Shown here in pieces: positions 44,961 through 55,330 of a stretch of DNA of 64,000 nucleotides; the stretch's first letter is position 1, and every line of letters starts with the position of its first letter. The notes beneath the pieces are model-generated. The model ran no database searches, had not been told where the DNA came from, and saw only the letters and a program-made list of their open reading frames with translations. The translations under genes and the position numbers were made by a program. The stretch covers positions 65,691,381 through 65,755,380 of the forward strand of contig OZ020611.1 of NCBI GenBank assembly GCA_963971575.1, written 5' to 3'. Source of the DNA: Liopterus haemorrhoidalis. Taxonomy: Eukaryota; Arthropoda; Insecta; Coleoptera; Dytiscidae.

Positions 44961-45946
44961 TCAGCTGTGAATGAATATTTCAGTCGAGTATCACTTGATT
45001 CTAGCAGCAGAGTAGAAATAACTTGGCCTAATATTTTCTAACAGATATTATTTATCATAACCATGGAAACGTTACATATAAGTAGAAATAAATAGATACT
45101 TAAATAAGTAGAAATTATAGATACGAAATTTTTCGTTTTATCAAAAAACGTCTTAAATAAAAGTTAGTTATTATATTTATAGCAACTTTTGTTAAATAAA
45201 TTTTTTCGAAATATTTTTCTGTTGTGAAATATTCGCAAAAATCTTAAAATCGACACGAGTAAACTCCCATTTTTAATCAACCGATTTTTACCAAAAGTTG
45301 ATCAACTCGTGCCATTGATAGCAGAAGCTTAAATATGAAGTTTCATAAAAATCCTTTTAGCCGAATTTGCTCTGCACATGTACACAGACAGATGGACAGA
45401 CAGACGGACAGACGGACAGACAGACAGACAGACAGATTGATGGCAGAAGCTTAAATATGAAGTTTCATAAAAATCCTTTTAGCCGAATTTGCTCTGCACA
45501 TGTACACAGACAGATGGACGGACAGACGGACAGACGGACAGACGGACAGACGGACAGACGGACAGACGGACAGACGGACAGACGGACAGACGGACAGACG
45601 GACAGACGGACAGACGGACAGACGGACAGACGGACAGACGGACAGACGGACAGACGGACAGACGGACAGACGGACAGACGGACAGACGGACAGACAGACA
45701 GATTGATGGCAGAAGCTTAAATATGAAGTTTCATAAAAATCCTTTTAGCCGAATTTGCTCTGCACATTTACACAGACAGATGGACAGAGAGACGGACAGA
45801 CGAACAGACAGACCGACAGACATTATGCTAAAAATAGTCAAAACGTTATGTAGAGACCTCAATCCGTGAAAATCCATCGAAATCTCGAAACGTCAAAATC
45901 GGTATGATCACAATACCTCCCTTATATATGTTGGCGGTCGGTAAAA
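44961..45946 (+). repeat. CAGA-family repeat (copy F) with expanded octamer array
   Basis: Begins atcagctgtg (degenerate left end) and ends ggcggtcggtaaaa. The segment 'gcagaagcttaaatatgaag' to 'gtacacagacagatgga' occurs three times (about 45315, 45440, 45708), so the middle has been tandemly duplicated. The second unit contains a long array of the octamer GACGGACA. Confidence 0.75.
45513..45698. repeat. Octamer tandem array (GACGGACA)n
   Basis: About 23 near-perfect units of GACGGACA. Translations in any frame give Thr-Asp-Arg-Arg type repeats and are not proteins. The uniformity of the units indicates recent expansion compared with the shorter irregular tracts in the other CAGA copies. Confidence 0.95.
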
Positions 45947-46397
45947 AAAGAAAGAATTCAATTTTGCTCATCTCCAAAAAATACAAGTTATGAGCAAAAA
46001 AAGGTTCTCACCTCCAAAATCCAAGTGATGTGCAAATGAGCAAAAAAGAAAAAATCTTCACCTCCAACATATAAGTGATAAGCAAAAAAAAAAAAGTCTT
46101 CACTGCCAAAATACAAATGATGAGCAAACAAAACTCCTCACCTCCAAATTACAAACCCGGAGATTTTATAACAAAACCCGGAGCCATGAGACTCTAGCCG
46201 GAAACCCTGAGACCTGGTCACCCTGATCCTGGTCCATATATGTTTTCTCAAGGCGGATTTTAAGAGGATCCTACACTTTACACGCAATGTAATCACCGTA
46301 TTTTTAAGGGTAACGAATTAAAAAAAAATAAACAACAGAATCACAAAGAATATTTGATCTTTACATATATTTTTGTTTGATTTTGATCAGTTACATA

Positions 46398-47696
46398 CGA
46401 GGGTTACCTTATATGTTTTTACAAACGACCACTAGATGGCAATATTGAAATGCGTCATTACTATATTCGTAAAATTTTACATTTTTTATAGTGAAATCAG
46501 TGGCAGCTTATAAATTGAACGAGTAGTTTGTTGGCAGTGAGCGTTTAAAAAACAAGTGTGAAAAAATGGATATTACTCGTGAAGGTTTTCGTTGGATGTT
46601 TTTTACGATTTTAATAAAAGCCTTACTCAACATCAATGCATAGATCCTCTTCGTTCAACTTCCGGTAATGAAGCACCATCAGGAAATACTATTTACAATT
46701 GGTTTGCAGAATTTCGTCGTGGTCGTGCGTCCGTCAGTGAAGCATCCTTTGGCAAATCACAGACTGCAATACACAGATCAATTCTGTAAAAAGTTACTGT
46801 GTAGTAACATTACTACAACATAAAATATTATAAAAAGTATAATGACTTTCATTCATGATAGTAACTGACCTTGCTCATAGTGACAAATTTAGTTACTATG
46901 ATCATAGTAACTGAGTTACAGAATTGGTCTGACATTCGATTTTGTATGAACATTTAGATGTGAAAAATATCTGTTCGCGATGAATTCCGCAAATTTAGAC
47001 CGAAGTTTAAAAAAAAGCTTGTGTTGATTGGTGTAAGGGAATGCTAAAAAAATTCAACCTAGGCACTGCAAAACCCGTATACAACATCGTTACAGGTGAC
47101 GAAACTTGGATTTATTCATATGAACCGGAAACTAAGCAACAGTCCACTGCTTGGGTCTTCCAAGATAATCCAAAACCCACAAAAGTTGTTCGTTCACGAA
47201 GCACTTCTTAGAAAATGATCGTTTGTTTCTTCGGTTTTACTAGACATGTCGCAACCATTGCTTTAGAGGATCGGAGAACAGTTAATTCTCAATGGTATAC
47301 GACAATTTGTTTGCCAGAAGCCATCGACAAAATTACGAAAAGCAACCAAAAACGTTGCATCATTCTTCATCATTTGATTATTTGAAGGAGAAAAACATCG
47401 AATTAATGTCTCACTGCCCGTATTAACTTGATTTATTCCCTAACGACTTTTTTTGTTCTCCAATGTCAAACAAAAAATGCGTGGAAAGCGATCACCTCAA
47501 GAAGCTGTTGAAGCCTTCTAAAACCATGTTTTTGAGATACCAACTTCAGAGTGGAAAAAATGTTTCGAGAATTGGTTTGAACGCATGCAAAAGTGTATAA
47601 ATCTTAAAGGCGAATATTTTGAAAAGCAATAAAACAGTTTGTTCGAAAAAAAAATGTCTCTCTTAGTTTTTGTAAAAACTTAAAAGGTAGTCCTCG
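46398..47696 (+). mobile_element. Mariner family A, full-length but dead copy
   Basis: 1,299 bp, ends cgagggttaccttatatgtt and (complement) cgaggactaccttttaagtt, TA on both sides (46396-46397, 47697-47698). Transposase relic: 'MDITREGFRWMFF' from 46566, then after a frame change 'YDFNKSLTQHQCIDPLRSTS', 'YNWFAEFRRGRASVSE' (DNA-binding part). A stretch follows at about 46770-46940 where the helix-turn-helix should be, partly replaced by AT-rich sequence. Then 'MLKKFNLGTAKPVYNI' and 'VTGDETWIYSYEPETKQQS' (first aspartate, about 47097). The block with the second aspartate is deleted between 'KRCIILHH' and 'DYLKEKNIEL'. 'NDFFCSPMSNKKCVE' and the C-terminus follow in other frames. Best-preserved structure of the family. 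Confidence 0.85.
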
Positions 47697-47698
47697 TA

Positions 47699-48439
47699 TT
47701 TTACCATCACTGGTGGAATGATGTTCATCTTCCTTCCAAGTTCTTATTTACAGTTCTTATTCTCACCACGTGTCATATCCACCGCAAACGTTCGCTTCTA
47801 TTTTCCCTGTGCAGTGCACAGATATTTCAGTTCTTACGGTTTCCAATTACCATTAAATTGGATGTAAGTAGAGATTATAATAATGCAAACCCTTTTCCAT
47901 AAAACATTCCTTTTGCTGTATGAATATAATTATAAAGCATTTTCTAAGCCATCATAAATTTTTTCCTTGAAAAAGTATTCTAAAAGCCTGTATTAGTCCT
48001 ATCATAATATTGGTCACTGATTGTCAGAACAACAATTTAATATCACAAAATTATATAACAGAATTATTAGCTATTGTTCAAGAGTTTTTGAAAAAAATAT
48101 TTCATAATAGGCACTTGCCCTTTCAGTTATGAAAAAGCAAAATGACATTTGCATGACAGCTCACATTTCTTATTTACATTATTAACTTTTATTGTCATTT
48201 TCATAACAACGACTTATCAGAGATCTAAAATACTGCAAAATTAGGTTATGAAATAGTAACCACAAAAGTAGGACAGCATATTATAGTTCAGGTCTTGGAA
48301 TTTAAGTAGGTGTACTAATTAGAAGGAAATGTTTTCAATAAAGTGGACCTTCGGGTAACGCTACATCCTTGTGTGAATTTCATGTAATGATATATTTTAA
48401 TAATGATATATTGGTTAACGTAATGTTAAAACTTACGTG
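47699..48439. other. No recognisable feature
   Basis: AT-rich spacer between a mariner and a PIF/Harbinger element; no motif identified. Confidence 0.35.
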
Positions 48440-48442
48440 TTA

Positions 48443-49138
48443 AGGCAGCCATACACGGTGAGGATTTCCTCAAGGAAAAAGCCTCAAGGAATACCTTGAG
48501 GAATTCTTCTACCGAACCCTCGCCCACACACGGAGAGGATTGGCCTCAAGGAAAAGGCCTTGAGGATCACAACTTATGACTTGTGCGTAGAATCAGCAGA
48601 TGCTCCTGATCTCATCGATTCTTTAATTTTTTTATTCTCTTTTCGGAGAGCGGTTCTGATATTGTTTAATTTTTTAATTACGTTGTTTTTTGTAGCTTTC
48701 GCGTCCACTTCTTTTATTTTTTCCGATAATTTCGCGTAAGTAGTCTCCTTTTTATTTCTATCATGGTATTCTTTAGAACTTACTTGCCACAAGCAAGGTT
48801 CATTTTCATACATTAGTATGAATTCCGATAAAAATTCTCTAGACATGACTAAATAAATTCGACACTCACTTTACAAATCCTCAAGGCCGACTACAGCACA
48901 CACATGGTAGTAAGAGTCTGACCTCAAGGCCAATTACAATCTGGCCTCAAGGCCGAAATATGATTTTTGTTCGGGATTTTTTGGCCTCAAGTACCGGCAG
49001 CGGCCTCACGGACGCCGCCAAACACGGTGAGGATTTCCTCAAGGCTTGGACTGTTCAGGCTAAACCTTGAGGAAATCCAGAGGAATTTGGCCTGAACAGT
49101 CCAAGCCTTGAGGAAATCCTCACCGTGTATGGCTACCT
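48443..49138 (-). mobile_element. PIF/Harbinger-type element with TTA duplication
   Basis: Begins aggcagccatacacggtgag then gatttcctcaagg, and ends with the complement (ccttgaggaaatcctcaccg then tgtatggctacct). TTA flanks both sides (48440-48442, 49139-49141), the 3-bp target typical of PIF/Harbinger. The words 'cctcaagg' and 'ccttgagg' are iterated throughout both ends. Inside is a MADF-domain frame on the minus strand, but no DDE transposase. The right insertion edge coincides with the left end of a mariner. Confidence 0.8.
48574..48846 (-). CDS. MADF-domain protein of a PIF/Harbinger element
   Basis: 90 codons from an ATG at 48846. Reads 'EFILMYENEPCLWQVSSKEY', 'HDRNKKETTYAKLSEKIKEV', 'NVIKKLNNIRTALRKENKKI', 'KESMRSGASADSTHKS'. 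This is a nearly complete MADF domain (about 80 residues; the three-helix, Myb-like DNA-binding fold of Adf-1), with the hallmark P-x-L-W near residue 18, H/Y-x-D/N-R-x-K-K, and the R-x-x-h-R-K-E helix followed by KESxRSGA. PIF/Harbinger elements carry a second, Myb/SANT- or MADF-type protein that binds the ends and brings in the transposase. The frame is open, with no stop or shift, but the usual C-terminal extension is absent. It may be a truncated second protein retained in a non-autonomous copy. Confidence 0.75.
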   Translation of the reverse strand: MSREFLSEFILMYENEPCLWQVSSKEYHDRNKKETTYAKLSEKIKEVDAKATKNNVIKKLNNIRTALRKENKKIKESMRSGASADSTHKS

Positions 49139-49141
49139 TTA

Positions 49142-49885
49142 CGCGGGTTTTATGTTTTTACAAAAGACTACTAGATGGCAATATTGAAATGTGTCATTAC
49201 TATATTCGTAAAATTTAACATTTGTTATTGTGAAATCATTAGCAGCTTATAAATTGACCGAGTAGTTTTTTGACAGTGAGCGATTAAAAAAAAACATTTT
49301 TAAAAAAATGGATATTACTAGTGAAGATTTTCGTTGGATGTTTTTTTACGATTTTAGTAACTAACTCAACAACAAAGCATAGATTCGCTTCGTTAAAATT
49401 TTAGTAATGATGCATCATCAGAAAAGACTGTTTAATATTGGTTTGCAGAATTTCATCGTGGTCGTGCGTCCGTAAGTAATGAAACTCGTGAAGGTCCAAA
49501 ATCCAAAATCTGTTTTGATTAAAAAAAAACATCGATGCTGTACGCAAAATGATTGAAGAAGATTGGCATGTGACTCACCGTGAGATAGAGGCATCTTTGG
49601 AATATCGTAGAAATATCTGTGAAAAAGATCTTTTCCCGATGGATTCCGCATAATTTGACGCAAGCTCAAAACAAGGCTCGAGTTGATTGATGTAAGAGAA
49701 TGCTAAAACAATTCAACCTAGGCACTGCAAAATCCGTTTAAAACATCGTTACAGGTGACGAAACTTGGATTTATTCATATGAACCGGAAACTAAGCAACA
49801 ATCCACTGTTTGGGTCTTGCAAGATGAACCGAAACCCACAAAAATTGTTCGTTCACGAAGCACTTTCAAAAAAATGATCGCTTTT
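49142..49885 (+). mobile_element. Mariner family A, 5' part (relic)
   Basis: Left end cgcgggttttatgtttttac matches the 46398 copy. 'DITSEDFRWMFFYDF' from about 49310, 'WFAEFHRGRASVS', 'IDAVRKMIEEDWHVTHREIE' (helix-turn-helix), 'MLKQFNLGTAK', 'VTGDETWIYSYEPETKQQS' (first aspartate) and 'RSTFKKMIAF', where it stops at about 49885. The second and third catalytic blocks and the right end are absent. Frameshifts are present near 49365 and 49430. The start coincides with the right edge of the Harbinger element. Confidence 0.75.
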
Positions 49886-49944
49886 TGCAAAATTATAAAA
49901 GGTAGGTATTGCATTATTTAAAAAAAAATAGTATACCTACATTT

Positions 49945-50420
49945 AAACCAGTGGCAAAGGGAGACTTCCGCTAGATTTGCCCTCACATAAAAAAAAAATA
50001 ATAATAAAAAAAAAAAAAAAAAATTAAATAAATAAAAAAATTTAAAAAAGATTTAAATATATCTTCAAAAATACATCAAATTATGTTTTAAACAAATTTT
50101 AGTTCAAGGCTTGGTTTACCAGTTATGTATTTTTTTAAATATTAACTTTTAATTACTTCCGTTTCTCGGATCTTCATAAAAAAACAATAGGCTTCTTTCC
50201 AATTAATAGGACAATATTTTAGTACCTGAACAAACTCTCTAAGTTGAATCGTTCTTGAGTTATCGTATACACACTCACACACACATACAGACGGCATTTT
50301 TAAAATAGGTTTTTTGGATTCTCTGGACCATAAAACGTGGTCATCAGTCAAAATCGAAAATTTTCGCGATTACAATACTTGCCCCTTATACCTTTATTAA
50401 GGTCGGGCATATAAAATATT
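49945..50420 (+). repeat. Repeat Z, copy 1
   Basis: Starts accagtggcaaagggagact then tccgctagatttgccctc, contains an A-rich stretch, 'caaggcttggtttacc', 'aattacttccgtttc', a short CACACA tract, 'tggaccataaaacgtggtca' plus 'tcagtcaaaatc', and ends 'acttgccccttatac...aaggtcgggca'. The same block order is at 56262-56775. Class unknown. Confidence 0.65.
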
Positions 50421-51867
50421 AATTTTGATCAAGACTAAATTCAATAATATTATTTTGAAACGTTTTACCTTGAAATTAAAAAAAGACAGCCTATTGTGGC
50501 TTTTTGCCTTGGGTTCCATAGAAATAACATTTAAACTGTAGGGTCCGCAGATGTAAGAAGGTTGAAGACTACTGTTCTAAACCAATCAGAAGCAATGACA
50601 AACAGTTCCTATCTTCTAACACACAGTATTCTTGCGTAATAGAGTATAGTAGTTATTTAAAGCCACTTTTGCATAGTATATATGACAGTTATACAAAATC
50701 CTACTTTACAACAGAGAAAATAACGAAATCCACCAAAATTAGTATCGTATTACACAAATGAATAGATCCTAGTGACTCTCAAGATGCTACTGATCTTCAC
50801 TAGTTGATATTTCTGTTAACCTGAGTGTGGTCTGACCTAATTTCTAAGTCAGATCCATTTCACACGATCCCAAACCATGAAGGCCTTGTATTGAGCAGAG
50901 GATCTATCTCTATGTGATCTAATATCCATGGAAAATAACCGGTGTGATTAGACGAGTATGCGAGGTGACGGCAACAAGTATAGCCTCGAGTCTTTGGGCC
51001 GGTAAATGAAGGTATTCACTCGTTGATGTCCGATACTTTGAGCAATTAAACTGTCCGAGGCACGTAAGACGTTTCCTGTTGTTCTAGGTCCAGTCTACGC
51101 CTTTAACATTTACATTTCTGTTTACTGAATATATTAGAACCTTCGTTTCAATACAAGGGGGGAGATTACTTATTAATGTGGAAAATATTCTGGAGAAATC
51201 TGTGACAGGAATAAATCTTGAGAGTTAACATTTGTTACATGACAAATATAAACTTAAATTTAAATTGGTGATACTGAAACAACACTAGCTAATTAAATAT
51301 ATTATTGGGTACCGTAAAACGAGGCAAACTTGACCAGTTTTTAGATTCAAATTATCTTATCTTTGGGAACGTTAATAAAGGTTTAATTTTTTTTTTTTCA
51401 TACTAGGACATAGTTACAGAGGTGCTCTATCAATAATTATAACTTATTTTTTGGAGGTATTTAATGTTATTTTTTATTTTATTTTTTTAATCTCGTGTGG
51501 ACAGCCGTTTTTCCTGGTACTCTATTTTGCTTTCGAAACAACTCTTACGCATGAAAAAGTGAACTTGATCACAGAAAAGAATAATAACATCTACAATTTC
51601 AAAAAAATATCATTCATACTAATAAAATATGTCTAAATATTCCAGAAATAATATTTATTTTGAATTATTCATTAATATAACACTATTAAACAAAATTAAA
51701 TAACCCATATTGAAATTTAAAAACAAGTATCCCGCAGAACCAAATATCTGGTTCTACAGCCATCTTGACAGTATCTTCCCCCATAATAACATCTACTTCT
51801 TCTTTTTCAGATCAGGTAAATTTATTTGTTTCACTTCTTTTCAGATAATATCTTCGTCTAAAACACT
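50421..51867. other. No recognisable feature; less AT-rich part at 50760-51110
   Basis: No motif or terminal repeat identified. The open stretch 51451-51636 is hydrophobic and AT-driven. Confidence 0.35.
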
Positions 51868-53470
51868 TTTGACGAAGGCTACCTTTTAAATTTTTACAAA
51901 AACAAAGAAAGAAAAAATTTTTTTGGCTCAAATTGTTTATTGTTTTTCAAAATATTCGTCTTTAACCCAAGCTTGACCAAATGGGGTGTGTCACACCCCA
52001 GTATATTAATAGTGGAAATGATGTATCTATTGACAATATTTATGAATTAGTTAATATTTAACAATAATTTAATTTTTAATCGACAAAAAAATCAAACCCA
52101 CCATTTACAAAAAAATATGTCTAAATTATATTTGGCAACAGCGCATTTCGAACGAATTATAAATAAATAAACGTTGTTTACTTGAGAAATGAGAAAGAAA
52201 ATGTCTCCTCCACCAAAATACATAGACCAATCAGAGAGCTAGCTAAATTAGTATGTGTGAGAGTTGGTGTGAACGAGAGATGGAATGTTGTCAGTCAACA
52301 CGAGACGCAACTTGAAGTATGATGCAATTTAGGAAAGAAATTGGTGTGATTTTGACTTTTATTGAAAAAATTATTAAAAAAGCATTAAATAATTAATCTG
52401 ATTTTTTTTTTTTTTGTAGTATTGTTCTATAGGCTTGACAGCATCTAACTGTATAAATTTTACCTTATTTTAATTGATATTAAATCAGAAAAGCCTAGGG
52501 TATACTACACCCCACTTGGTTGGATGTGTATATTTTGGTCAACTACGGGTTAAGATTTATACACTTTTGCAAGCGTTCAAACCAATTCTCGAAACATTTT
52601 TTTCGCTCTGAAAACATGATTTTCGAAGGCTTCAACAGCTTCTTGAGGTGATGAAAACCGCTGTCCACGCATTTTTTGTTTGACATTGGGGAACATAAAA
52701 AAAGTCGTTGTTTTAAATAAATTCGATGTTTTTCTCCTTCAAATAATCGATTGTTTGACGTGCTGTGTGAGACCTCGCATTGTCATGATGAAGAATGATG
52801 CGACGTTTTTGGTTGTTTTTCCTGATTTTGTCGATGACTTCTGGCAAACAAATTGCTGTATACCATTCAGCATTTACTGTTCTCCGATCTTCTAAAGGAA
52901 TGCTTACGACATGTCCGGTACTACCGAAGAAACAAGCGATCCTTTTCTTGGATGTGCTTCGTGAACGAACAGTGGATTGATGCTTAGTTTCCGGTTCATA
53001 TGAATACATCCAAGTTTCGTCACCTGTAACGATGTTATATACGGATTTTGCAGTGCCTAGGTTGAATTTTTTTAACATTCCCTTGCACCAAACACGAGCT
53101 TTTTTTGAACTTCAGTCAATTTATGCGGAATCCATCGGAAACAGATCTTTTTCACAGGTAAATGTATCTCACGGTAAGTAACATGCCGATCTTCTTCAAT
53201 CATTTTGCGCACAGCATCGATGTTTTTTTGAATCACAACCAATTTTTGTCGAACTTCACGAGATACATCACTGACGGACGCACGACCACGACGAAATTCT
53301 GCAAACCAATTGTAAACAGTCTTTTCTGATTGTGCTTCATTACCAAAAGTTGAACGAAGCGAATTTGTGCATTGTTGTTGAGTTAGGCCTTTACGAAAAT
53401 CGTAAAAAATCATCCAACGAAAACCTTGACGAGCAATATCACTTTGTTCACAAACTTCACCAGGAAAGAA
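51868..53470 (-). mobile_element. Mariner family A, minus-strand copy split by a TTAA element
   Basis: Minus strand from about 53450: 'IARQGFRWMIFYDFRKGLTQ', 'NWFAEFRRGRASVSDVS', 'IDAVRKMIEEDRHVTYREI' (helix-turn-helix), 'ICFRWIPHKLTEVQ', then 'MLKKFNLGTAKSVYNI', 'VTGDETWMYSYEPETKHQST' (first aspartate), a 14-residue in-frame gap, 'FFGSTGHVVSIPLEDRRTV', and 'ILHHDNARSHTARQTIDYLK' (second aspartate intact). The PYSPDLAP block is deleted before 'NDFFYVPQCQTKNAW'. The C-terminus and right end (caaaaacttaaaaggt type, complement at about 51875-51900) lie beyond the TTAA element. The left end is truncated at about 53465. Confidence 0.8.
51966..52549. mobile_element. 584-bp TTAA-flanked MITE (piggyBac-like) inside a mariner
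   Basis: TTAA at 51962-51965 and 52550-52553. Ends cccaagcttgaccaaatggg and (complement) cccgtagttgaccaaaatat are inverted at most positions, beginning with the CCC typical of piggyBac-type ends. The flanking mariner sequence 'ttcgtctTTAA' continues as 'TTAAgatttatacactttt', which matches uninterrupted family-A copies, so the insertion is directly read. No coding region. Confidence 0.85.
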
Positions 53471-53819
53471 AGAGGCCAAAACCCTCCATGTACCACAAAT
53501 ACTAAAGCAACAAAAAATCTAGTTCTTATCACCAGAATTAGTAGACAAATATCACGATTCCCTCAGAAAAAACCTAGTAAATTTCACACAAAAAAGCATT
53601 TACAAAGAATAAAGATCACTACGAAAATCTAACAAAATAGTAAAAGAGACCTTTATAGAAATAAAGCAACAAGAACCAACCACTAAGCAAGAAAGAATAT
53701 GAAGAGAAACAAAAAAAAAAAAAACTTTTGACGTGATCATGAGGGAGAAAAAAGATAGTTAATCCATAAATAATCTAATTTCTTTTTTTTTTGACTTTTT
53801 GATTAAGTTTACCCAGTTT

Positions 53820-53910
53820 TATGGTACGAGGAATTGCCGGGATCCCGTTGTAAGACGATGGATCAAGGGGACGCCGGTTCAATCCTCGCATATTGGAGGT
53901 GCGCACCTAT
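53820..53910 (+). repeat. Possible tRNA-like SINE head
   Basis: 'gtaagacgatggatcaag' and 'ccggttcaatcctcgcatat' resemble polymerase III A and B boxes, 'ggttcaatcc' being a near-canonical B box. No full cloverleaf and no second copy in this window. Confidence 0.35.
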
Positions 53911-53954
53911 CTTACAATCAGATTAAAAGTAGGCGAATAATTTTCCAAATACTC

Positions 53955-54070
53955 ATTTTGACGCAATTAAATCAAAATGAAGGTTGTCCCAGCATTCAGC
54001 ACTTGAGCTTTCTGTTGGTTGCGTTAACAGCATTTCTACAAAATTATAAAATGTGTGAAAATACACACTG
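53955..54070 (+). repeat. Repeat X right-end fragment
   Basis: 'cagcattcagcacttgagct', 'ttctgttggttgcgtt' and 'aaattataaaatgtgtgaaa' then 'atacacac' correspond to the right end of repeat X (8820-8896). A left-type end lies at 58315-58375; whether they belong together is unknown. Confidence 0.4.
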
Positions 54071-55329
54071 CAAGCTAAATTTTACTTATCTTATAAAGAG
54101 AAGATAAGCTTATTTTTTCTAAAGATTTTAACAATAAAATAAATTCAATAATTTTAAACGGACTTTAACAAATCAGAGTGTTCTCTTACCAAAACACTGT
54201 CCATATTCTTGAAACTGCAAATTATGCATTATTATCATTAATCACTGTGCAAACTATAGAGCTAAGCTACTACTATGCAGCGTAAATTGCATGCCAGCGT
54301 TTACTAAGATTAACGTTTTTAAAATCACATAAATTCTGATACTAAATACTCGCATAAATTTAAAAAGAAAGAGGGATGTCCAGTGTCTTATATGGCTAAA
54401 ATTACACAGGTAACGTACATCTATTAAATCGACCGGAAGCTGAATTTAGTTTAGATTATGGCAGTCAACAAAGCAAGACAAAAGTGTATTTCAAAACATA
54501 TTAGGCTATTTGTAGTAACCCTCGTAATTTTGGCAAACCGCATTTTTTAATTTCACTCATTGTTTGACACATTCCAGCCAAAATTCATAAACACTGCTTT
54601 GAATACAATTCCGTAGTGTTATTGAAATTGTGAGAAAACCATAAAAACCAACAAAAAAATGATAGCTTGAATGAAAGAGCTGGGACCCGGGATGTCGACA
54701 AATATAAAATTATTTAAAAAACAATAGCTAAAGCCAAATTATTATAAAATAATTTTGAGCCGTGAGGTAGGGGCGCGGGCGGTAGTCGATGGTGATTCCA
54801 ACATGACAGTTGGACCGACTTGGTGAACAGTGGCAATCTACATCTCCTTTTCAGTCAGTTTCCACTCACAGTTGTAGTGATGTAGTCGAGCCGGAACGTA
54901 ACGAGATGACGTTCCGGTATTTTTCTAAATGATATAAAATCATTTCATGTATATGTCTAATATTATTAAACAATGGCATAATCAAAGGAGAAAAAAATAA
55001 TATGTATTTTACTCATCGCTACTAAAAATATATATTAATAGTAGTCTTTAAAGTTAATAGATTTTAATTATTTTTATTTTTGAAAAAAGGCAGGTCTTGC
55101 CAGTAGTCCTAATGGTATGTAAAGTTCAAATCTTAAAGCCCTGCATTCAAAAAAGTAAAATTTGAAACTCCCTTCTCATACTTCATTTCACCCAAAATAT
55201 AAACGCAGCTGACGCTGATAAACGAGGTTTTATTGGTTCCTTCAGTTGGGAAATAGAACTGTTGAATCTAAGTATGGTCACAATATTTTTGAGATTCTCA
55301 GCAAATTGATGTTCAAATAAAATTCAATG
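54071..55329. other. No recognisable feature; GC-richer block at 54750-54930
   Basis: The GC-richer block (ggtaggggcgcgggcggtag and following) is not in an open frame longer than a few dozen codons and matches nothing else in the window. Confidence 0.3.
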
Positions 55330-55330
55330 G

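Larger units (their letters stand above)
44915..46225. mobile_element. hAT-type element carrying a CAGA copy and 40-bp repeats
   Basis: Begins cagggtgaccagatttcagt and ends gagacctggtcaccctg (inverted), flanked by the identical ATCCTGGT at 44907-44914 and 46226-46233. It holds a CAGA-family copy (44961-45946) and, to its right, four units of a motif built on 'tgatgagcaaaaaa' plus 'cttcacctccaaaatacaa' (45984-46150), the same motif as in the 43604 element. Confidence 0.85.

Noticed and set aside
53820..53910. Functional tRNA gene
   Set aside because: A good B-box word but no acceptor stem pairing or anticodon arm that I could fit.
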